Shown: positions 13,023 through 24,757, numbered from the stretch's first letter. The stretch is DNA of 64,000 nucleotides from Letharia columbiana (GCF_014066305.1 NW_023501086.1:186001-250000), one strand, 5' to 3'. Translations and numbers: made by a program. Notes: a model not told the origin generated them from the letters alone.

Positions 13023-13381
13023 TTTCTCTTCTTTATAAAATTATATCTTATAATTAGTAAGTAAAAAAATAGAAAAATAGATATATATATACGCTTAACG
13101 TCTAAAAAGATAATAAAAATAATAAAGAAATAATTATACTCGGGAATTCTAGTATTATACTTTTTTTAATAAGAGATATTAAGAATAATAATAGCTTATT
13201 ATATTTACGCTATAGTAATATCGCTAACTAAGATATAAATATATATAAAAAATCTAGTCGAGAGAAAATTAATATAATATAGCGAAAATAATATTTATTA
13301 ATATAGAAATAAATAGTAATAATTATTAAATCTATATCTAAGCGAATAAAATATTAATAGAATAATACGATATAATTAACA
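13023..13381. other. RIP-degraded DNA, nothing identified
   Basis: AT-rich, stops in every frame, no recognisable motif. It forms the immediate flank of family A copy 2. Confidence 0.5.
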
Positions 13382-13818
13382 AGTAAAGGCCCATGAATTA
13401 AATTCATGAAGTTAAATTTTTCTAAGTCAAATCGAACTGTAATCGCTTACTGTGCGTTTTTGACCTACTTTCACTACTATAAAATTAATTTAATCTATAT
13501 AATATATAGATATATATGTACGGAGAGAGGCGCGCTAAGGCCTAATTAGGAAGGTATATTAAGTGTAGAGGATTAATCCGTAATAATTGCCTATAAAAAA
13601 CAGAGAAAGGCCATATCCTTATGGCAAGAAGTATCGAAATACCGGAAAGAAATGGAGACAACGTGCCAATTAGTGGTGTGAATCCCACAATATCTTCTGC
13701 CGCAGTGAAATTTTTCGAATAATGAAATAGCTGTAGACATCGGACGGTTTCAATTTGTCCAAATATGCATCGTCCGATGTTTCTCCTGCAGAGGCCGCAG
13801 TGATGTACTATATTAATA

Positions 13819-14795
13819 CAGTGGGGATGATAGGCCAAGTTGCAGTGGTGTTCTCCGCTTGCTGAGTGATGATTTGATATGGAACCGTGGAGAGCATATG
13901 ACGTGGGATCTTGGAGAGCTGAGCCGTGTTCTTGACGATGGTGGCCTTGTTACCGCTTGGTTTCTCCGCAGTGTTCTCCGCATTTGCCTGTTGTAGTTCC
14001 TTCTCTTGCTCCTCCTCTTGTAGAGTATTAGACTGAGTGGCTAGCTGAGTGGCTGACTGAGTGGATGACTGATATGACGTGGGATCTTGGAGAGCTGAGC
14101 CGTGTTCTTGACGATGGTGGCCTTGTTGCCGCTTGGTTTCTCCGCAGTGTTCTCCGCATTTGCCTGTTGTAGTTCCTCCTCTTACTCCTCAATGCAGTGG
14201 GGATGACAGGCCAAGTTACAGTGGTGTTCTCCGCTTGCTGAGTGATAATTTGATGTGGAACCGTGGAGAACATATGACGTGGGATCTTGGAGAGCTGAGC
14301 CGTGTTCTTGACGATGGTGGCCTTGTTGCCGCTTGGTTTCTCCGCAGTGTTCTCCGCATTTGCCTGTTGTAGTTCCTCCTCTTACTCCTCAATGCAGTGG
14401 GGATGACAGGCCAAGTTACAGTGGTGTTCTCCGCTTGCTGAGTGATAATTTGATGTGGAACCGTGGAGAACATATGACGTGGGATCTTGGAGAGCTGAGC
14501 CGTGTTCTTGACGATGGTGGCCTTGTTGCCGCTTGGTTTCTCCGCAGTGTTCTCCGCATTTGCCTGTTGTAGTTCCTCCTCTTACTCCTCAATGCAGTGG
14601 GGATGACAGGCCAAGTTATAGTGGTGTTCTCCGCTTGCTGAGTGATAATTTGATGTGGAACCGTGGAGAGCATATGACGTGGGATCTTGGAGAGCTGAGC
14701 CTGTTCTTGGTGCTGGGGGCCTTGTTGTCGCTTGGTTTCTCCGCAGTGTTCTCCGTATTCGCCTGCTGTAGTGACTTCTCTTGCACTGGCTGATT
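13819..14795 (-). repeat. 200-bp tandem repeat array, family A copy 2
   Basis: The landmark CAGTGGGGATGA lies at 13819, 14195, 14395 and 14595. The last three units are spaced at exactly 200 bp and are almost identical. The first interval is 376 bp and contains a variant unit with a GTGGCTAGCTGAGTGGCTGA segment. The high identity shows recent expansion or ongoing homogenisation. Open frames of about 80-85 codons repeat on both strands with the period; they are by-products of the array, not separate genes. Confidence 0.9.
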
Positions 14796-15185
14796 GGATT
14801 GGTGTGAGACCGTGGAGAGTAAGCCTGTTGTGTTACTGCTGCTGATGACTGTCTCCGTAATGTTCTCCGTAGTGTTCTCCGCATTCGCCTGTTGTAGATC
14901 CTCCTCTTGTTCAACTGAGTGACTGAACCGGACGCGTTTGGTGTGATTACAATATTTGAATGTCAGTTTAACCCACCTACCGCTGGCTTGAGAGGAGTAT
15001 GTAGGGGAGGACGTATCCGTTCGGGCTCTTTTTGAGGGTCTTTCAACGCGTTTATGAGCAGTAGTAGGTAGCTGTTGGGCTCGCTTGCGGCCTCGATTGC
15101 CAGCAGTAGCGGATTCGCCGAGGGGTGGCCTGGGGGCGTCAGTAAGGGGCTCTAATTGGGCGAGGGGTACCGAAGACGATTGTGT
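14616..15185 (-). pseudogene. Open frame with AT-hook-like and AEN repeats, family A copy 2
   Basis: A 189-codon stop-to-stop frame with no internal ATG. Around residues 31-36 it reads RGRKRA and around 45-57 KRVERPSKRARTD, a basic AT-hook/NLS-like region. Around 90-150 it has two rounds of EQEEDLQQANAEN and QEKSLQQANTENTAEK, separated by LSTVSHQ (about 123-129). Its last 28 residues run into the 200-bp array in a frame that differs from the upstream repeats. Copy 3 keeps the same frame (49379-49798), and the compact LTR element ORF has related AEK and LSTIPHQ blocks. This supports a once-selected protein, but the missing start leaves it a fragment or dependent on splicing. Confidence 0.4.
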
Positions 15186-15186
15186 T

Positions 15187-15248
15187 CATATTGGTGGAAT
15201 TGGTAGAATTGGTAGAATTGGTAGAATTGATAGAATTGGTAGAATGGT
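15187..15248 (-). repeat. 9-bp minisatellite, family A copy 2
   Basis: Tandem GAATTGGTA units (about six, one with GATAGAATT), the reverse complement of the array at 2206-2262. The copy number differs from the other copies. Confidence 0.85.
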
Positions 15249-15400
15249 GGAAGAATAACAAACAGGTGGAAGGATTATTATCCGATCCCGGACGCGTCTG
15301 GTGTGACTACCATGACTACCATATTTGAATGTCCATTTAATCCACCAATAGTAGGCCAAACTTCATTATTTTTACAGCGTTAGAAAGCGCACACAAAGCC

Positions 15401-15524
15401 CTATAATTTAAAAAAAAAAAAAAAAAAAAAACCCAAAGAGAGGGGGTTTTTAAAAAGGGGAAAAAATATAAAAAAAAATTTTTTAAAATTTTTTGGTTGG
15501 GGGGAAAAAAAATTTTTACCCGGG

Positions 15525-15564
<40 letters not shown>

Positions 15565-15608
15565 AGAAAAAAAAAAAAAAAAAAAAAATATTTTAACAAA
15601 ACCCAATA

Positions 15609-15646
<38 letters not shown>
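15401..15646. other. Homopolymer-rich artefact-like stretch
   Basis: Long A runs of 20 to 40 bases alternate with short G, C and T runs (for example GGGGGTTTTTAAAAAGGGG and TTTTTACCCGGGGGG). Almost every base sits in a homopolymer. This is unlike both RIPed and clean DNA nearby, and it replaces the expected left end of family A copy 2. It looks like a low-quality consensus or bad join, not biology. The poly-Phe frame it creates on the minus strand is not a gene. Confidence 0.75.
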
Positions 15647-15649
<3 letters not shown>

Positions 15650-15694
15650 GGCTATGAGTTGCGCTAACCGTACCTTAACTAAATTAGTAAGATT

Positions 15695-15712
15695 TACCGC
15701 CAAAAGGCGGTA
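15695..15712. repeat. Perfect hairpin TACCGCC-AAAA-GGCGGTA
   Basis: A 7-bp perfect inverted repeat with a 4-base loop, in an unRIPed patch (15647-15790) at the left edge of the large block. Its GGCGGTA arm resembles the TGCGGTAG motif recurring through the block, so it may be part of an end structure or protein-binding site. Confidence 0.6.
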
Positions 15713-15828
15713 GCTTTATAATGCAACCATGATTTCGAAAAGGATCAAATACGTCATATATTTTTAGTGGTGCTTTTTTTGAAACGATAGCAAATTGATT
15801 TCTCTTAATAATCGTATCAAATTTTAAT

Positions 15829-16105
15829 ACGTTAAATTAGGGGATCTAGTTTATTACGATAGTATTAAAAGAATAGTAGCATAACAGCATTAATGTAGAA
15901 ACGTATTTACGCTTATACGTTAAATCTAAGAATCTAGTATACTACGATAGTATAAAAAAAATCAATAATATAATAGTATTACTACGAATATATAATTATA
16001 GCTTTACGCTTATAGTAATAGATTTAGTATATTATAATAGCTAGAAAATAAATAGAAATATAATAGTATTACTATAAATACGTAGTTATAATTATACGTT
16101 AGTAA
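15829..16105 (+). repeat. About 90-bp direct repeats at left end of the large block
   Basis: Three diverged units start near 15829 (TACGTTAAATTAGG), 15917 (TACGTTAAATCTAAG) and 16011. Each has an RATYTAGTWTA then TACGATAG-type core and an AATAGTATTACTA tail in the later units. They resemble the 90-bp units at 23988-24170 in the shared GATTTARTA and TACGATAG segments. Confidence 0.55.
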
Positions 16106-16703
16106 TAATATATCCGCTAATTACGATAGTATATAAGCGACTAAAGTATAATATTATAGAGAATCTAAGATAAGATAGAATTCTATACTAGTAGCTATCT
16201 AAAGATAAGATATCTTAATAAGATAAGGTAGATAAATATCTAAAGTACGTCGTTATAAAATAATTAGACTAATTACGATAGCGCTATCCCTTAAAGTTCG
16301 CAATCTCATTTATTACTACCGCCCTCTTGATTTAAAGTAATCTAGTAATATATAGCGCTCGCTAAAAGAAGAAAGTGCTATTATATAATATATCTTAAGA
16401 TAAAATAAGATAAGATAGATATCGTAGTTGCGATAGTATCTATTATCGCTATTATCTTAAAGGCGAATTAAAGATATAAATTATTAATCGTTTATTTAAA
16501 GCCTATATTCTTATATTTATTTTAAAAGCAAAGTAGTATAAGGAGAGATAGGTTATTCTTAATCTTAATCTAAATCGCTATAGTGTAAAGTAGTTACGAT
16601 AGTAATATCCCATTAATATATTTATCTCGAGTTAATGAAATTACCCTCTCTTAAGTAAAAATTATTATCGTCGTCGTTATCGTCGTCTTAAATAGCGTTC
16701 TAG

Positions 16704-17022
16704 AAGGCCTTTATAGTCTTATTTAAGCCCGCGTCGTTTATAATTAAAGTACTCTTCGACTATCACTAAGGTAGTTACGATAGTCTAAATATTACTATTA
16801 TCGTTCTATATCGTCTCGGATAGTAATACTAATTTTAACGGACGAGATTCGTAGATATCGGCGTGTTTATAGCCTTATATAAGGATCGCGTTCATCTACG
16901 AGAGAGAGTACCCTTGACTATCGCTAAGATAGTTGCGATAGTCTAAATATTACTATTATCGTTCTATATTATCTCGATAGTATTACTAATTTCGACGGCG
17001 GGATTCGTAGGTATCGACGTGC
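16704..17022 (+). repeat. 159-bp tandem duplication
   Basis: Two units. The segment GACTATCACTAAGGTAGTTA at 16758 aligns with GACTATCGCTAAGATAGTTG 159 bp later. Both units share GATAGTCTAAATATTACTAT, a TTCTATAT segment and GGGATTCGTAG-type ends. A third partial start (GACGTGCCTATAACCCC) follows at about 17020. The second unit is slightly less RIPed. Confidence 0.75.
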
Positions 17023-20000
17023 CTATAACCCCTCTTCTTTCTCTCTCTTATTCTTCTTTATCTTAATAGTAGAAAGTATATCCTCGCGGCGAAGTTGCGG
17101 TAGCTAAGAGGTTCTTAAATACTTAAGACAATCTCGAGTAGACGTATTTATATTAACTTCTCCATCTTTATTAGTAATACTAGTATATATATTATATTAG
17201 CAAATATACGCCTTAATAGATAGTGCTTTCATCTATTATACTTATATTTCGAAACTCTTAAAGTTCTTAATATCGCGATAAAGCTTTAGATCTACGATAA
17301 TCTTTAACTAAATTAAATCGCGAAGACGCTTCTCTACCCGATATATATAGGCTATAAGATCTATTATCTTACTTCTTAACTTCTTAACTATTATAATAAG
17401 ATACTTCTTATAATCGATAATATACTTATTAAATTCTTTTCTACTTAGCGTAAGAATATCTTTAATATATACTATACTATATTAAGTAAGTAATATTTTA
17501 TTAGATACGCTTAGACTCTATAACTTTATCTTATTAGTCGTCTTCTTATATATCTTCGCCTACTTCTAAAGTATAATAGCTTTCTTTCTTAGATTAAATA
17601 TATGGCTTTAAAGAATATTACTATTAATTACGATAGCGTTAGCTCGAGATAAATATCTCTTCTATATTACGTTATATATTATTAATTAAAATCTTTAAAT
17701 TATCTTTTAATCGAAGCCCTCTCTTATTAATAATAAGGATAGAAAAGATATAAATATTATTTTTAAGACTAATAGTAGCGGACTCTTTTTTTAAGAGTAT
17801 ATTATCTAGAGTAGCTATATTAATATAATCTCTAATAGATTAAGATTCTTAAAGAAACTCTATCTATAGATACGATATAGACTCTACTTTCTTAGTCTTA
17901 TAATAAAGAGCGAACTTAGACTCTTCGATATCGTTATTTATAAATATTACTCGTTTATACTATAAGTCGCGCTAATTCTTTATTAAAATCAAGTATTCTA
18001 TAATAATCTTCTACGTCGAGATCTTCTTCTCTTACGCTTTTATAGACTATATTTCTCGAAGTAATACGATAGAATTAGGGATATTAAAATTCTTACTACG
18101 ACCCTCGCGATGAGTAGAGTTACTCTCGCTATTATTAGTAGTATTCTACTTTATCTTCTTCTTCGAAGTAATTACGATAGCGCTATCTAAAAGTAAAGAA
18201 TATTTAATTATCTTAAGTAGCGAGAATATAGTAATAAGAGATAAGTAAGTTAAGAGGCTATAGGTTAAATCTAATATATAAAAATCATATTAAAAAGAAA
18301 GAAAGAAGTTAAAAGTAAGATAATTAAGAAAACTTAATAAAGTCTTAATAAGAGTAAATAAGCGAATAACGAAGTAAAGAGTTTATCGAATTACTACTAT
18401 ATACTTAGAAGCTTAATAAGCTTATATAATAAAGATAGATAGTAATATAAGTAAGATATGATAATATAAAGAAAGTCGCCTTAAGGGTATTAGCTAGAAT
18501 TATATAAAGATATTATTTTAAGAGATATTAGCTAGAATAGTATAATTATAGAGACTTCGAGAATATTAAATAATATCGATTAAGTCTATTATTTATAGCT
18601 ACGATAATTATTATAGAACTTTATATTATATATCTACTCTATAAGTATCTTCGATTAAAGACTTATTTATCTATAACATCTACTTCTTTAAAGACGATAC
18701 TTTAAGAGAAGTAAAGCACTTCTTAAGAATTCGATCGCTTCTCTTAGTTAATATATAATGCTAATTACAATAGCGCTTCTTAATTTCCTTAAAATCGCTT
18801 TTATTTATCTCTTCGAAATTCGAGTATATAGAAATTTAATTATAGAATTTTAGTAGATAATCTCTAGTATTTAGCGTATTTATAGTAGTATCGTAGATAT
18901 TAAAATAGAGCTTTATCTTAATAGTAAGATTTATATAGATTACTAGATAGTTAGAATATAGTAAGTAAAAGCTATTACAATAAAGAATTATTAATATCTT
19001 ATATAGTATTAATCTAAATTAATACTACTCTTATATTATATATAGCCTTTTATATATCTTTATATAGCGAAGAAGTTATTAGAAGTAAAGATCTTTATAA
19101 AGAAGTTTATAAGAAGCGAATATATAGTATATAGTATTCTAGCGAGAGTATACTTAGAAGTATCTAGAATATTATTAATATAATCCTATTATCGTAAGCT
19201 ATAGAGAGCGAGACTCTCGAAGTAAAGTATATACTCTTATATAATTTAGCGTCTTACTCTTAAACCTCTTAACGTAATTAAAGATTTTTAAACGAGTCTC
19301 TTAATTAGTCTTAGAATTAATATTAAACGCGTTATCGTAATATTCTCTAGCTACGCTCTCTCTTATAAAGTATTTATAAAATAAAGAAAGTAATTTTATC
19401 GTATAAGACGATCTAGCTTCCTTTATAGAAAACTCTTCTTATTTCTATTATCTTCTCGATCTTCGCTATTATCGAGTAACAGCCTTTTATACTTTCTAAG
19501 CTTTAAACTATATATAGTATCTATAAGCCTTTATTATAATATCTAGGCGACTAAGAATACTAAAGCGTTATTAATAGTATCAAGTAAATATATAGAATTA
19601 ACTAAAGATATAGTATTAATTATTAAAGAGGAAGAGAAAGAAGTTATAGATTTAGTATTTATTATATTAGCGATTTTGATAGAAGAGAGTCGTTAACTAT
19701 TTAGAGGTAGTTATATTAGATAAGATAATATTAAAGAAATTAGCTTATACGATAGCTATAGATTAAGATGAATTCTTTAATACTATATCGCGTATATCGT
19801 TACGTTATCGTAGACCGTAATATTATTACGCGCTATTATATTATCGTAGTCGTTATAAATAAAATAGCGATATTAAAGAGGGTAATAATTAATAGAATTT
19901 ATAAGAATCGCGTAGATTAGAAATAAGCTCTCTCATAATATTAAGAAAATTTAAAGATACATATAATTAATCTCTCTCGCTTCTTAGTTATCGTAAGAGA

Positions 20001-22334
20001 TAGATATTATATTAAAGCTACGATTATATTATAGTAGTTATATATTTAAGCGTACTATATAGCTCTTATTAGCTACTATAAAAAGTTAATCTCTAGAATA
20101 AACGCTTTAGATATTTAAAGCTCTTAGATAGCGATAGAGATTATAAATTAGAATTATCGCTAAATCTTAATTAAGCTAGATAATAGAGATAGTATTATAA
20201 TAAGTTTATTCTTTTTATAGATAAGAAGTATCTAATTAATCGCTATTATAAAGAATATAAATAACCTTAAAGCTTAAATTCGTAAAGTTAATAAACTCGT
20301 CAATCTCGAGTAAGAAGAAGATATTAAAACGAAGCTATCTCTAAATATCGATCTTAAGAATATATAGCTAGTAGACTAGTATTAAGACTTAAGACTACTA
20401 TCGTAAGATAACGATATTATTCTCTTTATAATTAAATTTAATAACGCTAGCTAGAAGACGAGTTCGACTATCAAAGTCTCTAATCTTATATTACTTCTCT
20501 TAAGTATATTATTTATCTTAAGATCTATTAGAGGCGTTATCGTATTCTTAAATTAAAGATAAAGATTTAGACTTTTTTATATTAACGCTTAGCTTATAAT
20601 ACAAAGAAGCTAGAATATTTTATATATAATATTTAAGTCTAAGAGAGATTCTATAAATATTAAAGTCTTATTTAATTCTTAATTATCTATTATTTAACTA
20701 TACTTCTTTATAATATAGAATTAAGAGCTAATTATCGTAATTATAACTATAAAGAGCTTTACTATTACTAAATATTAGTAAGATATTATCTTTAGTAGAG
20801 TAGTAGAAAAAGCGTATAATAGAAGCTATCGCGAAAGAGTATCTTTACTTCTTTAACCCCGTTAATCTCTTTAAGCGAATTCTTTAATCTAAGCTTATCG
20901 AGAAGATATACTTTAACTTTAGCGAATTTAAAGACTTATCTTATAAAGCTTTAATAATCTCTCAATATAGACTATATTAGTAAGAACTACATTAAGAAAG
21001 TTTATACGCTATTATAATAACGAGCTTATATTTTTATTAGATTAGATTATTTATAGCTATATCTTCGCTATTTATTATACTTAGTATCTTAATTAAGTAA
21101 TTAAAATAAGATCTAGATTATCGAGATAAAATATCGAAGTTAGAGCGCGAAGTATTAAAGCTTAAGATATAGTATACTTAATAAAATTATAAGATTTCGA
21201 AGTCTTTCTTTATCGTATAGAGCTTCGGCTATTATAAAGTAATATTATAAGCTTAATATTTCTTTTTAAGAAGCGCGCTATTCTTCGTTAATAATCTAAT
21301 ATTCTAATATATTATAAGAATAAATCTTTATCGTAATTAACCTCGATAAAGAAGAATACTTCTTTATTATTCTCTAATAAATGATAAAGAATAGCTATAG
21401 TCTCTAATATACTTAGCGCTATATAGAGGCGAATTAAAACTTAAAATATATAGTTATAAATACTTTAATAAATATTTTAACGCCTAAAAAAGTAAATATC
21501 TTTTATTATTATATCTTCTCTTTCTTAATAGATTTAATCTTTATTATAACTTCTATAGAAGTCTTATAAAAGTATATCTTATACTTATATCTTTCTACTT
21601 TAACGAGCAAATACGGCGCGTTAACGTTTTTTCTTTAATATTTAAATCGTATAATAGTAACCTTAATAATATTCTAGATACTTTACTCTCCTTACGCGAT
21701 ATTAATAAAGAAGTTATTCTCGACTTATCGTAATCTTATTAGAGTTTATATCTTTACGTTATATATAATTAAGAATATATCTTAATAATAAGCTAATATA
21801 AAATTTAAGTCGTAGCGCGTAAATCTTAATTATCGATTTTATCTTATCTCGAAGTAAGAGTTATAATAATCTTAAGTATAATATTATTAAGAATAATAGA
21901 TTTTACTATTAGACTATATAATAACGACGCGAAATAAATAAAATACATATTATCGCAAAGAGGGAGACCTTCGCTACTCGATAAGAGTCTTTCTTTAGAG
22001 AAGCTAGCCCTCTTAAGATTATTTTTAGCTCTTAATATTATACTTACGAGGTCTAGCGATTCTTATATATTTTAAATACGCTAATCTATATAAGTAGCTT
22101 TATTATCTACTTCTAGATATTATTCTAACGTCTATAATAACTTAGTTATACGCTATCGCAATTAGATAATAATCGTTTATATCGAGCTTTACGCGAATTT
22201 AATTTCTAATCTACTATCTAAAGAGCTATAGTCTATTAGAATATATAAAATAAATTATTATAATATTAGCGCTACTACGATATTAATTATAGAGCTAATA
22301 CCTATAGCTATTCTATCTTACCGCTATATAAGCT

Positions 22335-22605
22335 TATTTAGAAGTTAAAAGAGATAGATTTATCGTAATGAAGACTATTATTTAAACATTTAGCTTCGTT
22401 ATAAGAAGTACTTCTCTTTTTATAACGAATAAGCTTAAGAAAAGAGCTTATCTACTCGAGATTATTAGAAAAGCTAAAAGCGAGTTTTAAGTACTTTTAA
22501 AGTATAGCGACTATTATTGTAAATACGAATCTAAGATCTTATTTAGTAATAACGCTAATATGGCGAGTAGGCTTAGTACTTTAATTAGTAGAAGATAACT
22601 TTAAG
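22335..22605 (+). pseudogene. Decayed long frame in the large block
   Basis: About 90 codons with only three stops, all TAA, as expected from CAA or CAG after RIP. The frame includes YLEVKRDRFIVMKTII, KLKKRAYLLEIIRKAKSEF and NANMASRLSTLISRR. Similar stop-poor plus-strand frames extend on both sides from roughly 19.7 to 23.7 kb, suggesting one or more large proteins before mutation. I do not recognise the family, and I see no reverse transcriptase, integrase or helicase motif. Confidence 0.35.
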
Positions 22606-22805
22606 AGTTACTTATAACTAGTTTTAGTAAATCTATAGATCTTATAAAGAGTCTAGAAGTATCTAAACGACTAAAAGCGATTAAATATATATACTACGCT
22701 TTATTATAAGGCTATAATAACGAAGTATAATATATCTAGTAATATTAATATTCTTATCGGCGAGGATAAGTATAGATAGATATTTAGTAACGCTATTCTC
22801 ATAGC

Positions 22806-22811
<6 letters not shown>

Positions 22812-22850
<39 letters not shown>

Positions 22851-22858
22851 GCTAATAT
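22812..22858. repeat. (CT)n microsatellite
   Basis: About 23 uninterrupted CT dinucleotides, in or beside the decayed frame of the large block. CT repeats contain no CpA, so RIP would leave the plus strand intact. Confidence 0.95.
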
Positions 22859-23987
22859 TATCGTAATACTTAGATAATTTAAGAAGATTATCTATTAAAT
22901 TAATTATATTAACATTCGAAAGACTATTATTAAAGTATAAACGTCTTCGATAAAGTATATAACTAATTCTTATAAATATATGAAAAGTTAATAAGTCTTA
23001 AATTATAGTCGTTATTAAAGCCCTCTATCGTAAGTACCCTACTCTCTTTAATATACTACTCTTAAAATTAGATTAAGAATCGCTTCGCTTATTATTAATA
23101 AAGTATAACGAAGAGAATAATAAGATTATCTTATAGTCGAATAATATATATAAGTATATTATCGTAACTAAACGCCTAAGCTTAAGATATTATAAAGAAA
23201 CTCTTTAAATATTAATCCGCGCTTTTAACCTCTTAATAAGTACGTATTTTAAGTCATAAGCTAAGATCTACTTTTATAAAGAATTACAAAATCTCGAATA
23301 TTATATATTTTAGAGACTTTTAACTTTTAGTAATATAAGAAAATTAGCTTTACTTTATAATGAAAATTGTAGTTACGATAGCTAAAGATATAATATTACT
23401 AATAATTTCTAGACTTATAAAATAACGCTTCTCTTTTACTCTAGGCGACTTTATTAGATTTTATATTAATTATATTAAACGCATTAACGATCTATTTACT
23501 ATACGACTTTTAGAAATCGCGGATATATAACTATTTCTTAAGCTTGCGATAATCTAAGAGAGAAGTACCTTCGACTCTATTCTAGAGATTTCTATATATA
23601 AGATATCTTTATATAATTACATCGTCGATCTTTTAGATATCGACTTTTCTCGACTATACTTAATCTCTATTATTAAATTAGATCTAGGCTACGAACTACG
23701 ATTATGATAAAATAATAATAAGAGAAGATTAGAGACGAAGCGGGTAAGAGTTATTAATGATTTTATAGAATATATAATATTTATAGAGTAATATAGGTGG
23801 AGATAAATTAGCGAGGTAAAGTTAGAGTAAAGTTAGCTTAAATAAAATACGCTATCGTAAGTCCGTAACTCGCGAGAATTTATAATTTCTTAGAGACTTT
23901 TAGTAGATTTCAAGTTTCTTATACGTATCTAATAGTCTTATAATTTTAATATAGTAATCTATAAAATACGACTTTATAAAGCTATAG

Positions 23988-24170
23988 TTCTAATATAGTA
24001 TTAATAGTACTACGATAGCTAAATCTAATAGATACTACTACGATAGAAGTATAAGATTTAATCTCTTTAAAGTATAATTCTAATATAGCGTTAATAATAT
24101 TACGATTTTAGGATTTAATAGATACTATTACGATAGAAGTATAAGATCTAATTTTTTAAATATACGATAT
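23988..24170 (+). repeat. 90-bp direct repeats at right end of the large block
   Basis: Two units spaced exactly 90 bp (TTCTAATATAG at 23988 and 24078). Each carries two motif copies, GTACTACGATAG or ATATTACGATTT, then GATACTAYTACGATAGAAGT, and an AAGTATAAGATYTAAT tail. They mirror the repeated structure near the left end. Confidence 0.75.
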
Positions 24171-24250
24171 TATCACGGTTTCTATAACGTTACGATTCTA
24201 TGATTTTCATATCGCATCTTAAGTATAACTAGATTAAGACTAACACGTTT

Positions 24251-24757
24251 TAAAGTTTATATATTTAAGATAATTTTAATATTTTATAAATTAAATCTTA
24301 TAGATAAAACTCTTCGAAATATTATTTATAGAAATTATTTACTAAATCTTAGTAATTTTTAAATTTATTACTATTTATATTATACTAGAGAAAATTATTA
24401 TTAAGACTTTTTTACTTAACTTTATACTTAAAATAACTATTAATTAATTTAGAAATAAATATTTCTTTAATAACTCATTTAATTCGATTATTAATAATTA
24501 TATACTTTAATAATAAATTTATCTATTTTAATAAGAGATTATTTATTATAAAACTTAATAAATTAAGATAAAAGATATTATAGATTTTTATACTTAATAG
24601 AAATTCTAGACGATATAAATTTTTTATAAAATCTATAATCTTAAATAAATTAAATCTCTTATAATTTAATTTGCGAAAAAGATAATTAAAGATAATATTC
24701 TTACTATTTAAAAGAATCTTATTATCTATTTAAAAGATAATCTTTTATTAATACTTA
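24251..24757. other. RIP-degraded DNA, nothing identified
   Basis: Strongly AT-rich. If the minus-strand Gypsy element at 25.3-38 kb had its 3' LTR, it would lie to the left of about 25.3 kb, possibly here, but I found no repeat pairing with the right side. Confidence 0.4.

Larger units (their letters stand above)
13382..15410 (-). mobile_element. Family A non-autonomous element, clean copy 2, left end missing
   Basis: Starts with AGTAAAGGCCCATGAATT (reversed right end with palindrome). It runs through the conserved CATCGGACGGTTTCAATT block, a long 200-bp array, an open frame with AT-hook-like and AEN repeats, and the 9-bp minisatellite, to AGCGTTAGAAAGCGCACAC. Compared with copy 1, it should continue ACGAAATTATGAAGAAACAG for roughly 200 bp. 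Instead the sequence turns into homopolymers at about 15401, so the left terminus is lost. Confidence 0.75.
15647..24250 (+). mobile_element. Large block with recurrent TTRCGATAG motif, probable decayed element
   Basis: About 8.6 kb with milder RIP than its neighbours. The octamer TACGATAG, or its less mutated forms TGCGATAG and TGCGGTAG, occurs about 17 times on the plus strand, for example at 15855, 15943, 16122, 16274, 16429, 16595, 16776, 16934, 17096, 17629, 18173, 23384, 24011, 24039 and 24129. TATCGTAA-type complements are scattered between. About 90-bp repeats lie near both ends and a 159-bp duplication at 16.7-17.0 kb. Reading plus-strand frames from about 19.7 to 23.7 kb gives long stop-poor segments. 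Many motif copies clustered at the ends recall subterminal repeats of large DNA transposons, but I recognise no transposase and the true ends are not defined. Confidence 0.4.

Noticed and set aside
13542..13838. 98-codon minus-strand frame in the right part of family A copy 2
   Set aside because: The equivalent stretch in copies 1 and 3 is interrupted or differs in frame. It looks like conserved non-coding end sequence, though a conserved peptide cannot be fully excluded.
14133..14572. Two identical 79-codon plus-strand frames starting MVSPQCSPHLPVV
   Set aside because: They repeat with the 200-bp array and are antisense shadows of it. No start context or conservation outside the array supports them.
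15337..15606. 89-codon minus-strand frame rich in phenylalanine
   Set aside because: It is produced by the poly-A artefact at 15401-15646 and has no biological composition.
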